From the NCBI GenBank assembly GCA_002328415.1, contig DCXL01000004.1:1-64000 (forward strand): 64,000 bases of DNA, read 5' to 3'. The notes below the pieces were generated by a model. It saw only the letters and a program-made list of their open reading frames with translations. It was not told the origin of the DNA and did no database searches. Every line of letters begins with the position of its first letter. The first letter of the stretch is position 1. Positions 35,056 to 44,694 of the stretch are shown piece after piece. The position numbers were made by a program, and so were the translations under genes. The stretch comes from Micavibrio sp. UBA2137 (lineage in GTDB: Bacteria; Pseudomonadota; Alphaproteobacteria; Micavibrionales; Micavibrionaceae).

Positions 35056-36900
35056 ATGAGTTTATCTCCGCGTTTTTTAGATGAATTGCGCTCACGCGTG
35101 ACATTGTCCGATATTGTCGGACAATCCGTGCGCCTGACCCGTGCGGGTCGCGAATATAAGGGGTGTTGCCCCTTTCATAAGGAAAAAACGCCAAGTTTCA
35201 CCGTTAATAATGACAAGCAATTCTATCACTGCTTTGGGTGTGGCGCGCATGGAGATGCCATTGGCTTCCTGATGCAGGATAAGGGGCAGTCCTTTATCGA
35301 GGCCGTTGAAAATTTGGCCGCACGTGCGGGCATGGAAGTACCCAAGGCCACGCCGCAAGAACGACAGAAAGAAGAAAAGCGTAAGGGCTTGCACCAGCTG
35401 ATGGATGCGGCAACCGTTTTTATGCAAGACCAGCTTGAAAGTCCCGAGAACAGGGATGTCATGACCTACATGACAGGACGTGGCTTTAGCGCAGATATTT
35501 TAAGCGCCTTCCGTGTTGGATATGCGCCAGCCGATGGTCAGGCCATCCGTAAATATCTTAAGGCGGAGGGGTTTGATGATGCGCAAATGATTGAGGCAGG
35601 TGTTTTGCGTACCTCGCAAAAAGGTGGTGAGCCTTATGCCTTTTTCCGTGACCGCGTTATGTTTCCAGTGACAGATAAGCGCGGACGCGTGGTGGCCTTT
35701 GGCGGGCGTATTCTGCCCGAAAATATTCGCCCACCTGCACAAGGTGATTTTACACCGCCCAAATATATCAACTCGTCTGATACAGCGCTCTTTCATAAGG
35801 GGCGTATGTTGTACGGAGAGGCACTAGCGCGGCAAGCCGCATATGAGGGGCACACAATTCTTGTCGTTGAAGGGTATCTGGATGTGATGGCCTGTTATCA
35901 GGCAGGCATTCGCGGTGCGGTTGCGCCGCTGGGTACAGCGCTCACCGAGGACCAGATCGCAAGCCTATGGACGATGGGGCATCTGGATGAAGAGAAAAAT
36001 CCTGTTCTGTGTTTTGATGGTGATAATGCAGGACGTCGTGCCGCGGCGCGCGCTGTTGAACGTATCTTGCCGTTACTAAAACCTGGTAAATCTGTGCGAC
36101 TAGCGTTTCTGCCAGAGGGCGAAGACCCTGATACCTATATCAAGAATAAAGGGCGCGATGGCTTCGTCCAGATTTTGAAAACGGCCATTCCCTTACACCG
36201 CTTTATCTGGGAAGAACAAACAGAAGGGCGTGATTTCTCAACCCCTGAATCGCGTGCCGGACTTGCGGAAACACTCGAAAAAATTGCGACACAAATTGGT
36301 GACCGCGCTGTTCAGAATTATTACAGACAAGCCTTCCGTGACAAGCTTTGGGAGGCGTTTCGCTACAGTACGAAGCAAAAATCAGGTGGGCGTGGCGGTG
36401 CGAGCCAACCAAATATCGCGCTTAAGAAGCCCGTGGCGGGCCAACATAAAAACGCCGTACGACTGGAGCGCATCCTTGCAACGCTTATCAACCACCCCGC
36501 ACAGATTTTAGAGTTTGAAGAGCAGCTCTCTGTCTTGAACGAAGGAGCCGAAAATTATCTAGAGCTACTTCATGAGATGATGGAGTTCGCGGGCGAGGTT
36601 TCAGAAAAAGACCTTGACACGAGGAACCTAAAAGACCATTTAAATGCAAATGGTTACGGGCAGCTTCTTGAAGCGTTGTCTAAAGAAACTATGTATATTC
36701 ATGCGCCTTATGCACGACCAAAATGCGAGGCACATGATGTGGCAGAGGGATTACAGGATTTATTTGATCGGATGGCAGAAGAAAGACTTCTGGCCGAGGT
36801 CGGACAGGCAGGGCGCAAGATGAGCGCCGAGTTTGGAGAAGATGCGCAGGAAAGATTGCTTGAAATGCGCAAATTGCTTGGCGGTGGGTCGTCAAGCTAA
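35056..36900 (+). CDS. dnaG: DNA primase DnaG
   Basis: Lays RNA primers at the replication fork. 614 residues. CHC2 zinc finger with Cys 38, His 41, Cys 59, Cys 62; TOPRIM catalytic core with VVEGYLDVMA near 275 and CFDGDNAG near 317; C-terminal helicase-binding domain from about 450 (ILATLINHPAQILEF). First large gene of the classic dnaG-rpoD block. No frameshift; the usual ATG lacks a strong ribosome binding site. Confidence 0.97.
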   Translation: MSLSPRFLDELRSRVTLSDIVGQSVRLTRAGREYKGCCPFHKEKTPSFTVNNDKQFYHCFGCGAHGDAIGFLMQDKGQSFIEAVENLAARAGMEVPKATPQERQKEEKRKGLHQLMDAATVFMQDQLESPENRDVMTYMTGRGFSADILSAFRVGYAPADGQAIRKYLKAEGFDDAQMIEAGVLRTSQKGGEPYAFFRDRVMFPVTDKRGRVVAFGGRILPENIRPPAQGDFTPPKYINSSDTALFHKGRMLYGEALARQAAYEGHTILVVEGYLDVMACYQAGIRGAVAPLGTALTEDQIASLWTMGHLDEEKNPVLCFDGDNAGRRAAARAVERILPLLKPGKSVRLAFLPEGEDPDTYIKNKGRDGFVQILKTAIPLHRFIWEEQTEGRDFSTPESRAGLAETLEKIATQIGDRAVQNYYRQAFRDKLWEAFRYSTKQKSGGRGGASQPNIALKKPVAGQHKNAVRLERILATLINHPAQILEFEEQLSVLNEGAENYLELLHEMMEFAGEVSEKDLDTRNLKDHLNANGYGQLLEALSKETMYIHAPYARPKCEAHDVAEGLQDLFDRMAEERLLAEVGQAGRKMSAEFGEDAQERLLEMRKLLGGGSSS

Positions 36901-37089
36901 GTTCGAGATATCTCTCTGACAAAACAGCATAAATATTAGCAACGATAAGGCGCGATATTATATGCGTGTGGGGTTTCCTTTTATGGTGATTCGCCATACA
37001 TTTATGGGTGATTCTTTGCCAAAGTGATTCGTTTGAGACGGATAGCAAGGCGAGGTTGTGAAGATTTAGCAGGACAGATAAGACGATTT

Positions 37090-39120
37090 ATGGCAAAAAA
37101 AGACGATAAAACAAACAAAGATAAAGATGATGATGCTAAGGTAAAAAAGCCTACGGGTTCGTTTAAAGCTGTCATCAAGAAATTGCTTTCGGAAGGCAAA
37201 AAGCGCGGCTACATCACCTATGATGAAGTGAACGAGGCTTTGCCAACGGATGACTTCTCCTCTGAACAGATTGAGGATGCGATGTCTGCTATCTCTGATA
37301 TGGGAATCCAAATGGTGGAATCTCAAGATGATTATGATGAAGATGAAGGCAATGATGGCGACGATGGTGAGAAATACGAAAAAAGCGGAAATATAAAATC
37401 TGACGATACAGGTCGTACAGATGACCCTGTGCGCATGTATTTGCGCGAAATGGGAACGGTTGAATTGCTCTCACGTGAGGGCGAGGTCGCCATTGCCAAA
37501 CGTATTGAGGCTGGCCGTGAGATGATGATTGGTGGGATTTGTGAATCTCCACTGGCCATTGAATCGATGATTGCCTGGTACGAAGCGCTTGAAAAAGAAG
37601 ATATCTTGCTACGTGATGTTATTGACTTGGATGCCACTTTTGCTGAAACCCATGGCGTGACCTATGCCACAAAGGCAGATGATGAGAAAAAAGAGGCCGA
37701 GGCAAAGGAAAAAGAAAAGCAGAAAGAAAAGGCCGCTAAGGAGGCTTCTAAAAAGACTGCTAAATCCGCCAAGAACGATGATGATGAAGATGAGGACCAA
37801 ACAGAAGGTAGTGGTGAGGATGAGGATGATGATGAGGACGAGGATGATGTCCAGCTCTCTTTGACTGCCAAAGAATCTGAACTGTTCCCGATTGTCATGG
37901 AATTGTTCAAGGACATTCAGAAAACTTATAAGAAAATGCAGAAGGTCCAGCAAACGCGTCTGGATGCTATCCAGCACGGGAAAGACCCTGATAAAAAGAC
38001 CAATGAGAAATATCTCGCCCTGAAAAAGGAAATGGTTGATCACATGAATTCAGTTCATTTGAACAATTCACGTATTGAACAGTTGGTCGAGCGTCTTTAC
38101 ACAATGAACCGTGACTTGGTTGCCATTGAAGGACGTATCATGCGCCTTGCCCTTAATCACAAGGTTAAGCGCGATGAATTTCTTGAAACATATCACGGTT
38201 CTGAACTTGACCCGAACTGGATTAAGGATGTTGCCAAGCTGAAAGGTAAGGGCTGGAAAGAGTTTGCCGAGGCCGAGGGTGAGAGCGTTAATCAGTTGAA
38301 GGACCAGATTGCTGCTATTGCCGATGAAGCCATGCTACCGATTAGAGAGTTTCGCCGTATTGTTCATACTGTACAAAAGGGTGAGCGCGAGGCCGCACGT
38401 GCGAAGAAGGAGATGGTTGAGGCCAACTTGCGCCTTGTAATTTCGATTGCCAAGAAATACACCAACCGTGGACTACAATTCCTTGACCTTATTCAGGAGG
38501 GAAATATTGGCCTGATGAAGGCGGTTGATAAATTTGAATATCGCCGAGGATACAAATTCTCAACCTATGCCACATGGTGGATCAGACAGGCCATTACACG
38601 TTCTATTGCCGACCAGGCGCGCACCATTCGTATCCCTGTGCACATGATTGAGACAATTAACAAGATTGTCCGCACAAGTCGCCAAATGATCCACGAGATC
38701 GGTCGCGAGCCAACACCAGAGGAATTGGCCGAACGCCTGCATATGCCACTTGAGAAGGTGCGTAAGGTGCTCAAAATTGCCAAAGAGCCTGTTTCCCTTG
38801 AAACACCAGTGGGTGATGAGGAGGATTCAAATCTGGGTGATTTCATTGAGGATGCAAATGCTATCCTGCCGATTGAATCAGCCGTGCATTCAAACTTGCG
38901 TGAGACAACAACGCGTGTTCTTGCCTCCCTTACACCGCGTGAGGAACGCGTGCTTCGCATGCGCTTTGGTATCGGTATGAATACAGACCATACGTTGGAA
39001 GAGGTCGGGCAACAATTTAACGTGACGCGCGAGCGTATTCGTCAGATTGAAGCCAAGGCTTTGCGCAAGCTGAAGCATCCAACGCGTTCTAAAAAATTGC
39101 GCAGTTTCCTTGATACTTAA
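37090..39120 (+). CDS. rpoD: Primary sigma factor RpoD
   Basis: Recognises housekeeping promoters such as those listed here. 676 residues from the ATG at 37090; the frame extends to a GTG at 37024 that adds basic sequence not seen in the family. Region 1.1 at the start, region 1.2 near DPVRMYLREMG, a long non-conserved insert with an extremely acidic tract near 235-258, region 2 with YATWWIRQAITRSI, region 3, and the region 4 helix-turn-helix at TLEEVGQQFNVTRERIRQIE. Follows dnaG after 189 bases, ends at a strong bidirectional terminator. Confidence 0.97.
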   Translation: MAKKDDKTNKDKDDDAKVKKPTGSFKAVIKKLLSEGKKRGYITYDEVNEALPTDDFSSEQIEDAMSAISDMGIQMVESQDDYDEDEGNDGDDGEKYEKSGNIKSDDTGRTDDPVRMYLREMGTVELLSREGEVAIAKRIEAGREMMIGGICESPLAIESMIAWYEALEKEDILLRDVIDLDATFAETHGVTYATKADDEKKEAEAKEKEKQKEKAAKEASKKTAKSAKNDDDEDEDQTEGSGEDEDDDEDEDDVQLSLTAKESELFPIVMELFKDIQKTYKKMQKVQQTRLDAIQHGKDPDKKTNEKYLALKKEMVDHMNSVHLNNSRIEQLVERLYTMNRDLVAIEGRIMRLALNHKVKRDEFLETYHGSELDPNWIKDVAKLKGKGWKEFAEAEGESVNQLKDQIAAIADEAMLPIREFRRIVHTVQKGEREAARAKKEMVEANLRLVISIAKKYTNRGLQFLDLIQEGNIGLMKAVDKFEYRRGYKFSTYATWWIRQAITRSIADQARTIRIPVHMIETINKIVRTSRQMIHEIGREPTPEELAERLHMPLEKVRKVLKIAKEPVSLETPVGDEEDSNLGDFIEDANAILPIESAVHSNLRETTTRVLASLTPREERVLRMRFGIGMNTDHTLEEVGQQFNVTRERIRQIEAKALRKLKHPTRSKKLRSFLDT

Positions 39121-39160
39121 GGATCGATACTTAGGATAAGGCTTAAATAGGACAAACAAA

Positions 39161-39190
39161 AAACCCGCGCTCAAATTGAGGCGGGTTTTT
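39161..39190. terminator. Bidirectional Rho-independent terminator after rpoD
   Basis: Stem AAACCCGC/GCGGGTTT with an inner CTCAA/TTGAG arm; T run on both strands. Serves rpoD (plus) and the secreted protein gene (minus). Confidence 0.9.
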
Positions 39191-39219
39191 GCTTGCGGCT
39201 TGTGCCGTAATTTCTGAGT

Positions 39220-39687
39220 TTATTCTGCGTCAATCTCATATTCCATCTCGCCCTGACGCACACTTGGAATAATTTGACCGTTATCGTCTGTCCCAAGCTC
39301 GTCTTGAACCTGCATTTCCTTGGCCACTGGTGCGTCATCGCTAACAATGACATCCGTATCCGCTTCGACTGCATTTTCAAGCTGGCTTATGGCATCAGCA
39401 CTCTCAGGTTGAGCGCTCATAGGCATGTTATTATTTTCTTGTTCTGCCTGAGCAAGAATATCCGAAAGCTGTGTGTAAGAGCCATCGCCTGCAGAAGGCC
39501 TCAATTCAGACATTATAACTTTATTTTTCATGATGATATCATTGTTTGCACTTTGACGTTCGATGGTAGTGACATTTGTTTGCGGGTTTGTTTCAACTCT
39601 TGTTTCCATGGCTTGTGCACCGTGAAAAGTTAAGAGCGATAATGTGGCAACTGTTCCAAGAGCGAGCATTTTCTTAGTGTAAGACAT
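39220..39687 (-). CDS. Small exported acidic protein, family not recognised
   Basis: 155 residues. Signal peptide of about 26 residues (KK start, hydrophobic core, GAQA cleavage). The mature part is acidic and low in aromatic residues, rich in Asn, Gln, Glu and Asp, predicted disordered. Ribosome binding site AGGAGA at 39695-39700 overlaps the stop of an upstream 50-residue reading frame, so the two appear translationally linked. Likely periplasmic or secreted; no function can be read. Confidence 0.65.
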   Translation of the reverse strand: MSYTKKMLALGTVATLSLLTFHGAQAMETRVETNPQTNVTTIERQSANNDIIMKNKVIMSELRPSAGDGSYTQLSDILAQAEQENNNMPMSAQPESADAISQLENAVEADTDVIVSDDAPVAKEMQVQDELGTDDNGQIIPSVRQGEMEYEIDAE

Positions 39688-39699
39688 AGTAAATTCTCC

Positions 39700-39852
39700 T
39701 TAATGTGATGTCGTAAAGGGTATAGAGCAGACTTTCGTGCAGCTGCTTGAAGCTTTGTCTGCAGAAGTTGCTACTGATGATGGCGCAAAGAAAATAAGCG
39801 CTGCAAGCATCAGTGCAAAAAAGATATAAAATTTTTGATTTAGTATATTCAT
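39700..39852 (-). CDS. Unrecorded 50-residue exported peptide upstream of the acidic protein
   Basis: ATG at 39852, TAA at 39700-39702. Product: a short basic/polar start, hydrophobic helix (about 10-23), then SSVATSADKASS and a C-terminal part with two Cys (near 38 and 42) that could form a disulfide or bind a metal. The signal-peptide-like front and the stop that overlaps the next gene's ribosome binding site (TAAGGAG) support a real gene. No family recognised. Confidence 0.5.
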   Translation of the reverse strand: MNILNQKFYIFFALMLAALIFFAPSSVATSADKASSSCTKVCSIPFTTSH

Positions 39853-39939
39853 AATTTACAAACGCAAATTTTGAATTTTGGTTCGCACCGTTTTGAAACA
39901 GTTTTGTAAAATTTTTGTTACGGACGAGGACTTTACGAC

Positions 39940-39968
39940 TTAACAGGCGTTCGACGACCTGATATAGA
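39940..39968 (+). promoter_or_regulatory. Promoter of the tRNA-CAU gene
   Basis: TTAACA at 39940-39945, 17-base spacer, TATAGA at 39963-39968; predicted +1 near 39975, 16 bases before the tRNA. Confidence 0.55.
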
Positions 39969-39990
39969 TGTGAATGAAACGACGTTTCAA

Positions 39991-40067
39991 GGGCCTGTAG
40001 CTCAGCTGGTTAGAGCAGTCCGCTCATAACGGATTGGTCGGGGGTTCGAATCCCTCCGGGCCCACCA
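39991..40067 (+). tRNA. tRNA with CAU anticodon (Met or Ile2)
   Basis: 77 bases with encoded CCA. Acceptor GGGCCTG pairs with CGGGCCC (one G-U), D loop with GGTTAGAGC, anticodon loop CTCATAA (CAU) in a 5-bp stem, T loop TTCGAAT. Whether it is elongator Met or lysidine-modified Ile2 cannot be decided here. Confidence 0.93.
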
Positions 40068-40089
40068 TTACCATTTAAATCATTGAATC

Positions 40090-40956
40090 TTAAGACGGGC
40101 CGCCCATAACGGGAGCAGCTGGAGCTGCTTGGGGTGCGTTTGCGCCAAGTGTGTCGTTAATGCGGTCAAATATTTGGGCGTAGCCCGTGCCAGAAGGGTG
40201 TAGTCCGTCAGATGAGCGTGCAACGCCGTCTGTGGAGACAAATGTGATGCCGCGTTCGCCCAGTTCGCGCTCCAAGGCCCCTTCAAGAGCGTCTTGTGCA
40301 CGGTTGTAGCTTCGTGCCATTTGCGGGCCAAAGGCCGCATTGCCATTATAACCACCTGCGTCCACTTCATTTGGTCCAAGAACAACAGGGACCCCACCAT
40401 TGGCAACAACTCGCTCTGCTATGTCTGCCAAGCGATCTGCATAGCGTTCGATAGCTTGTGAATTAGCGCCAGCCAAAGTAACCAGATCATTTGTGCCCAT
40501 ACTGATAATAACAACATCGCCTTGAGACACATTTGGAATGTCAGGTGTATTTGATCCAATGCCTATACCGCGACCATTCACACCCTGATTGTCAATTGAG
40601 GCAGCACCATTTAGATGTGCCCCAGCACCCTTTGCTATGGAGTCACCCCATAGAATAACATTCTGACCTTGCAGGCTAGGGATAGAAGAAGTTGCTGAGC
40701 TTGCGGTTGATGATGAAGCAGATGCCACAGGGCCATTTTGAGTGCCTGCAGATAAGCCTGCTTGCTCAGGTGTGCCTTCGGCATGGAAGTTAAATAAATT
40801 TCCAAGTCCCAAACTTTGTAAAATGCTCTGAAGGGCAGATATAAGCGGCTGTGCAAGATCACCTAATTCGAAATTTTGTGACGCGCTAGAAAAGGCACTG
40901 CCAAGTTGTACGGAAGTTTGAATGCTACCTCTATCTCTATTTCTCGTCTCAACCAT
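40090..40956 (-). CDS. SGNH/GDSL-family hydrolase with low-complexity linker
   Basis: 288 residues. The first 95 are helical then Ser/Ala/Thr-rich linker; the SGNH domain follows with Ser 106 in ILWGDSIAKG, block II Gly in NGRG near 127-130, Asn 156 in MGTNDL and Asp 250/His 253 in DGLHPSG. All four catalytic blocks are intact. Fold members deacetylate polysaccharides, peptidoglycan or lipids; no signal peptide is seen, so export would need another route. Starts 15 bases after the upstream PG-binding-like gene and faces the tRNA. Confidence 0.82.
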   Translation of the reverse strand: MVETRNRDRGSIQTSVQLGSAFSSASQNFELGDLAQPLISALQSILQSLGLGNLFNFHAEGTPEQAGLSAGTQNGPVASASSSTASSATSSIPSLQGQNVILWGDSIAKGAGAHLNGAASIDNQGVNGRGIGIGSNTPDIPNVSQGDVVIISMGTNDLVTLAGANSQAIERYADRLADIAERVVANGGVPVVLGPNEVDAGGYNGNAAFGPQMARSYNRAQDALEGALERELGERGITFVSTDGVARSSDGLHPSGTGYAQIFDRINDTLGANAPQAAPAAPVMGGPS

Positions 40957-40971
40957 GATTTATTTCTTTGA

Positions 40972-42801
40972 TTACATTCCTGCTGGTGTTGCGGGTGCGG
41001 CAGGGGCAACTTGCTCTTCTTCCGCTGGTGAGGGCTCCTCAACAGGTGCGGCCTCTGCGGCGACATCTGCGGCAGCATCAGGTGCGTCGGCCACTTCATC
41101 TGCGGCGGCAACTGTGAAGTCTCCACGGCTTGAGATCTCTTGACCTTCTGCATTACGTTCAACGCGAAGCTGGCCTTTTTCTGCCTCCGTAGAGTAAGCG
41201 CTCTCAGAGCGTTGCATCTGTGCATCAATTTGTGTCCAGATTTCGGTTGGAACACGAACAAGTTGTCCACCTAAGCTGATTTCAACGCTATTTTCAGGTG
41301 TAAGTTCGTATCTGTCCCATGTGGGCATTTCACCAATGGGGCGTCCGCCACGCACATCTTCAGCAGCCTCGCGCAGTTGCTTTGTAAAATCTTGGTAGGC
41401 ACGCGGATCATCGGTATGTGACCAGTCTGAATGGCTATCCTGTTTGTCTGCAGCATCGTGCAAATCATCAACCGAGAAGCGAATGGTTTGTCCATCAGGC
41501 AACCCTGCTGTGGTCGTAAGGATGCTATCATGCGTTCCTTCTGTGAAACGTGTTGGGTTTTCCGCAAAAACTTGACGAAAATCTGCATCATCCCTGTATG
41601 GCATATCACCGCCATTACGTCTTTGTAATGTGTTATAGATGTCTTCGTTAGCTGACCTGTCAAACAAGATACTGCCATCAGAAACGGCTGGCATAATAAG
41701 TGCCACATTGTCATCAGAGATTTGATAGATATTAGACACGCCATTAACGCTGCGTGCAATCAGAACATATGAGTTTACTTCGTTTGAGTAGGCGAGTACA
41801 TGCTCAGCTGACTCAGGGTTGTTTTCCTGACGTGCAATAATGTCTGACATTTCTGTTAATACATCATTGCGAGAAATTTCAAAGCTGTCATTAATGCCAA
41901 ATGGTGGAAGAGAGGCTTCGACAACAATCTCTGTGCCTTCGACTTCAGCAGCAGCTTCTGCGGCTGGCTCGCCCGCAACAGTGCGAATGCGAGCTTCTGT
42001 TTGCGAATTTTCCATTGTGATCGCGCCATCTATAAAACGGCCATCAATTGCCGTTAAATTACCACCTCTTGAAACGAAAACTTGCGCACTTTCTGTATTT
42101 AGGTCAGGTGCGCTTGGGTCGTCATCATTGGCTTGTACAGCAAGAAGTGCAACTTGGAGCGCGGCGACTTGACCTTCAGATTCAAGATGTGTCGTAATTG
42201 TTTCAAAATTGGCCTGATCATCACCTTCAACAAGTTCAAGCTCATTGGCCTCGGCATAACGCTGCATAGCTTGACGTGTGCTATCGCCAATTAAACCGTC
42301 AATTTCAAGATTTGCCTCTGGATCAAGCAAGTTCAGGGAGGCCTGCATGCCAGACACGCCTGTTGTTTTGATTGTGTTGCGCACAGCGCGGTCAGTCATT
42401 TCACCGGCTTGGCCGTCCATCGCAACGGCTTGTGCCTCGGAGATGCGGTCGCCGAGATGTTCATTTGCCCAGCCTCCAACAGCATTAACTGCTCCTTGGC
42501 GGACAAGCGCGTTCTCTTCACCTGTTAATCCTCTAACAAAGGCCTGTGAGAAAGTACTGTTATCGTCCAAAAGCGTTTCAGCAGCCTCAAGGATTTGTGG
42601 AATTTCGGCTTCATCAAGTGTCTCACCGATATCAGGTAAGGATGCATATTGTTCACGGAGTGCGTTATAGGCGGCCATGCTAGCCTCACCAAAATTACCA
42701 TCAATTCCATTTGTGTCACCACCCATCACTGTAATCAGTGACTGGATCGACATCACAGCCTGTTCACCTGTTGGCATTAACTCAGTTGGTCTTGTACTCA
42801 T
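40972..42801 (-). CDS. Large protein with four peptidoglycan-binding-like repeats
   Basis: 609 residues, acidic. Residues 14-52, 107-148, 149-186 and 210-271 each look like the PG_binding_1 pattern (paired hydrophobic helix, DGxxG, TxxA/TxxS), for example GIDGNFGEASMAAY and EIDGLIGDSTRQAM. The middle (280-520) matches nothing known; the last 60 residues are Ala/Pro/Glu-rich. No signal peptide. GGGGTGAG lies before the ATG. It is probably an operon with the SGNH hydrolase, 15 bases apart, and lies behind the hybrid kinase gene. Confidence 0.7.
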   Translation of the reverse strand: MSTRPTELMPTGEQAVMSIQSLITVMGGDTNGIDGNFGEASMAAYNALREQYASLPDIGETLDEAEIPQILEAAETLLDDNSTFSQAFVRGLTGEENALVRQGAVNAVGGWANEHLGDRISEAQAVAMDGQAGEMTDRAVRNTIKTTGVSGMQASLNLLDPEANLEIDGLIGDSTRQAMQRYAEANELELVEGDDQANFETITTHLESEGQVAALQVALLAVQANDDDPSAPDLNTESAQVFVSRGGNLTAIDGRFIDGAITMENSQTEARIRTVAGEPAAEAAAEVEGTEIVVEASLPPFGINDSFEISRNDVLTEMSDIIARQENNPESAEHVLAYSNEVNSYVLIARSVNGVSNIYQISDDNVALIMPAVSDGSILFDRSANEDIYNTLQRRNGGDMPYRDDADFRQVFAENPTRFTEGTHDSILTTTAGLPDGQTIRFSVDDLHDAADKQDSHSDWSHTDDPRAYQDFTKQLREAAEDVRGGRPIGEMPTWDRYELTPENSVEISLGGQLVRVPTEIWTQIDAQMQRSESAYSTEAEKGQLRVERNAEGQEISSRGDFTVAAADEVADAPDAAADVAAEAAPVEEPSPAEEEQVAPAAPATPAGM

Positions 42802-42932
42802 AACTCACCCCAAAATCCATATTCGGTTATGAGCAAATTATGCCGTCAAACAGTTAACATAATCTAAAAAAATTAAATTATGATTATATCTCAATAGGTT
42901 AAAGGTATTAAAAATTTAGGTTTCCCAGCTTT

Positions 42933-44627
42933 TTAGGCTGCGAGTTTCTTTTGAAGGTAGTGTTCCAGCTTTTGCTTTAATTGAACGCGATCAACAGGCT
43001 TTGAAATATGATCGTTCATACCTGCTTCCTTGAACTTCTTAAGTTCCGTGCCATAGATGTGTGCTGATAAAGCAATAATAGGTAAGTCTTTATATTTTTC
43101 TTGCGCGCGCAGTGCTTGTGTGGCTTCAATCCCATTCATGTCAGGCATATTAACGTCCATAAGAATAAGGTCGTAGTCAGTCTTTTTTACTGCATCAAGG
43201 ACTTCTTGTCCTGTGGAGACAAATGTCGCCTTATGCCCAAGCTCGCTTAAGAGATGTTCCATAACAATGAGATTGGGCTGATAGTCTTCGGCAACCAAAA
43301 TGCGTGATGTTTCCCAAAACTTCTGGTTTTGAGGCGGGCGTCCACCTAGCATTTCAACTGCAGATCCTTCATTGGAATTGGTGTTTACTATACGATTAGG
43401 AAGCGTGACGAAGAATTTTGTACCGAAACCAAGGCGACTTTCGACGTTAATTTTTCCATCCATTTCATTTAGAAAATTCTTCACAATGGATAGGCCGAGA
43501 CCTGTGCCCTCATAATGAGTTGTTTGGTGTGCTTTCTCAAAGCTTTTGAAAATGCGCGTCACATCCTCTTCGGCAATGCCCATGCCTGTATCAATAATTT
43601 GAAATTCGATATCAGCCAGGCCATTTGTGTTTGTTTGTCTGCTGTAGCCAGCCTTGAGTGTAACCGCGCCCTCTTTTGTAAATTTAATGGCGTTGTTCAA
43701 AATATTGATAAGGATTTGCTTGATGCGAACTTTATCACCCATATAAGTGGTGCCACGTAAATCGGCATAATCAATATTAAAGGCAATGCGCTTCTCGCGT
43801 GCGCGCGGTGTCATGATGCTAATAATTTCCTGGAATAGCATTTCAAAAGAAAACGGCTCATCCGAAAGTGAGAACGATTTTGCTTCAAGAGAAGAGAGAT
43901 CAAGCACAGAATTTACAATCTCGAGGAGAGCCTCTGATGATGTACGAAGTGACTTTATAAGCTCTTGCGTATCGGCAGACAGGCTTGATTTCTTTTCGGC
44001 TAATATTTGGGACGTGCCAACGACAACATTCAAGGGTGTACGCAGCTCATGGCTCATATGGGCAACAAAGGCCGATTTTGCGTCATGGGCCTCTTGAATC
44101 TGCATATTTGTTCGGCGTGTTTTTAATAAACTCTCTACTAGTTCTGCATATTGGGTAAGGGAAGTAAGGTCATCTTTATTAAATTTTTTCCTTGGCTTCG
44201 TATCTACTATACAAAATGTACCAAGGTTATAACCGTCTTCAGATTTGAGAGGCACACCCGCATAAAAGCGAATATAGGGTTCACCAGTTACAAGTGGATT
44301 ATTTTTAAAGCGGTCATCTTTGTGCGTATCATAAACGATTAGTGGGGTGTCCTCTAATATCGCATGCGCACAGAAGGCCACATCACGGCTTGTTTCTGAG
44401 ATATCAACGCCGGTACAGGATTTAAACCACTGACGGTCTTTATCAACAAAAGAAATGAGTGCAATCGGGACGTCGAAATGCTTTTTGGCTAATTGAATAA
44501 GAAGGTCAAAATCCTTTTCAGCTTCTGTATCAAGGATATTCTCGTCTAAAAGCGCGTTGAGGCGCTCAGATTCATTGTCTGGGAGGGGTGGGCGCGGAGC
44601 ATTCATGTGCGTTTTACGCTGAGTCAC
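42933..44627 (-). CDS. Hybrid sensor histidine kinase (GAF-HisKA-HATPase-REC)
   Basis: 564 residues starting at a GTG with GGAAAGG upstream. GAF domain (about 25-170), phospho-acceptor His 193 in AHMSHELRTPLN, ATPase with N/G boxes (LNNAIKFTKEGA, EGTGLGLSIVKN), and a C-terminal receiver with the phospho-Asp in LILMDVNMPDMNG near 490. No membrane helix: a cytosolic sensor. No separate response regulator is adjacent; phosphate may go to an unlinked Hpt protein. It precedes the PG-binding-like/SGNH pair on the same strand. Confidence 0.92.
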   Translation of the reverse strand: MTQRKTHMNAPRPPLPDNESERLNALLDENILDTEAEKDFDLLIQLAKKHFDVPIALISFVDKDRQWFKSCTGVDISETSRDVAFCAHAILEDTPLIVYDTHKDDRFKNNPLVTGEPYIRFYAGVPLKSEDGYNLGTFCIVDTKPRKKFNKDDLTSLTQYAELVESLLKTRRTNMQIQEAHDAKSAFVAHMSHELRTPLNVVVGTSQILAEKKSSLSADTQELIKSLRTSSEALLEIVNSVLDLSSLEAKSFSLSDEPFSFEMLFQEIISIMTPRAREKRIAFNIDYADLRGTTYMGDKVRIKQILINILNNAIKFTKEGAVTLKAGYSRQTNTNGLADIEFQIIDTGMGIAEEDVTRIFKSFEKAHQTTHYEGTGLGLSIVKNFLNEMDGKINVESRLGFGTKFFVTLPNRIVNTNSNEGSAVEMLGGRPPQNQKFWETSRILVAEDYQPNLIVMEHLLSELGHKATFVSTGQEVLDAVKKTDYDLILMDVNMPDMNGIEATQALRAQEKYKDLPIIALSAHIYGTELKKFKEAGMNDHISKPVDRVQLKQKLEHYLQKKLAA

Positions 44628-44665
44628 ATGAAAACCTTTCCAAGCAAGAGTTGTGATAAGACACT

Positions 44666-44694
44666 TTATTACCGATAAAGCCGTTCCCTGTCAA
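44666..44694 (-). promoter_or_regulatory. Promoter of the hybrid histidine kinase gene
   Basis: On the minus strand TTGACA (44694-44689), 17-base spacer, TAATAA (44671-44666). Confidence 0.65.

Noticed and set aside
37664..37916. Antisense and shifted open frames in rpoD, including low-complexity Ser or Arg/Lys proteins
   Set aside because: These are shadows of the Asp/Glu- and Lys-coding repeats of rpoD, without their own signals.
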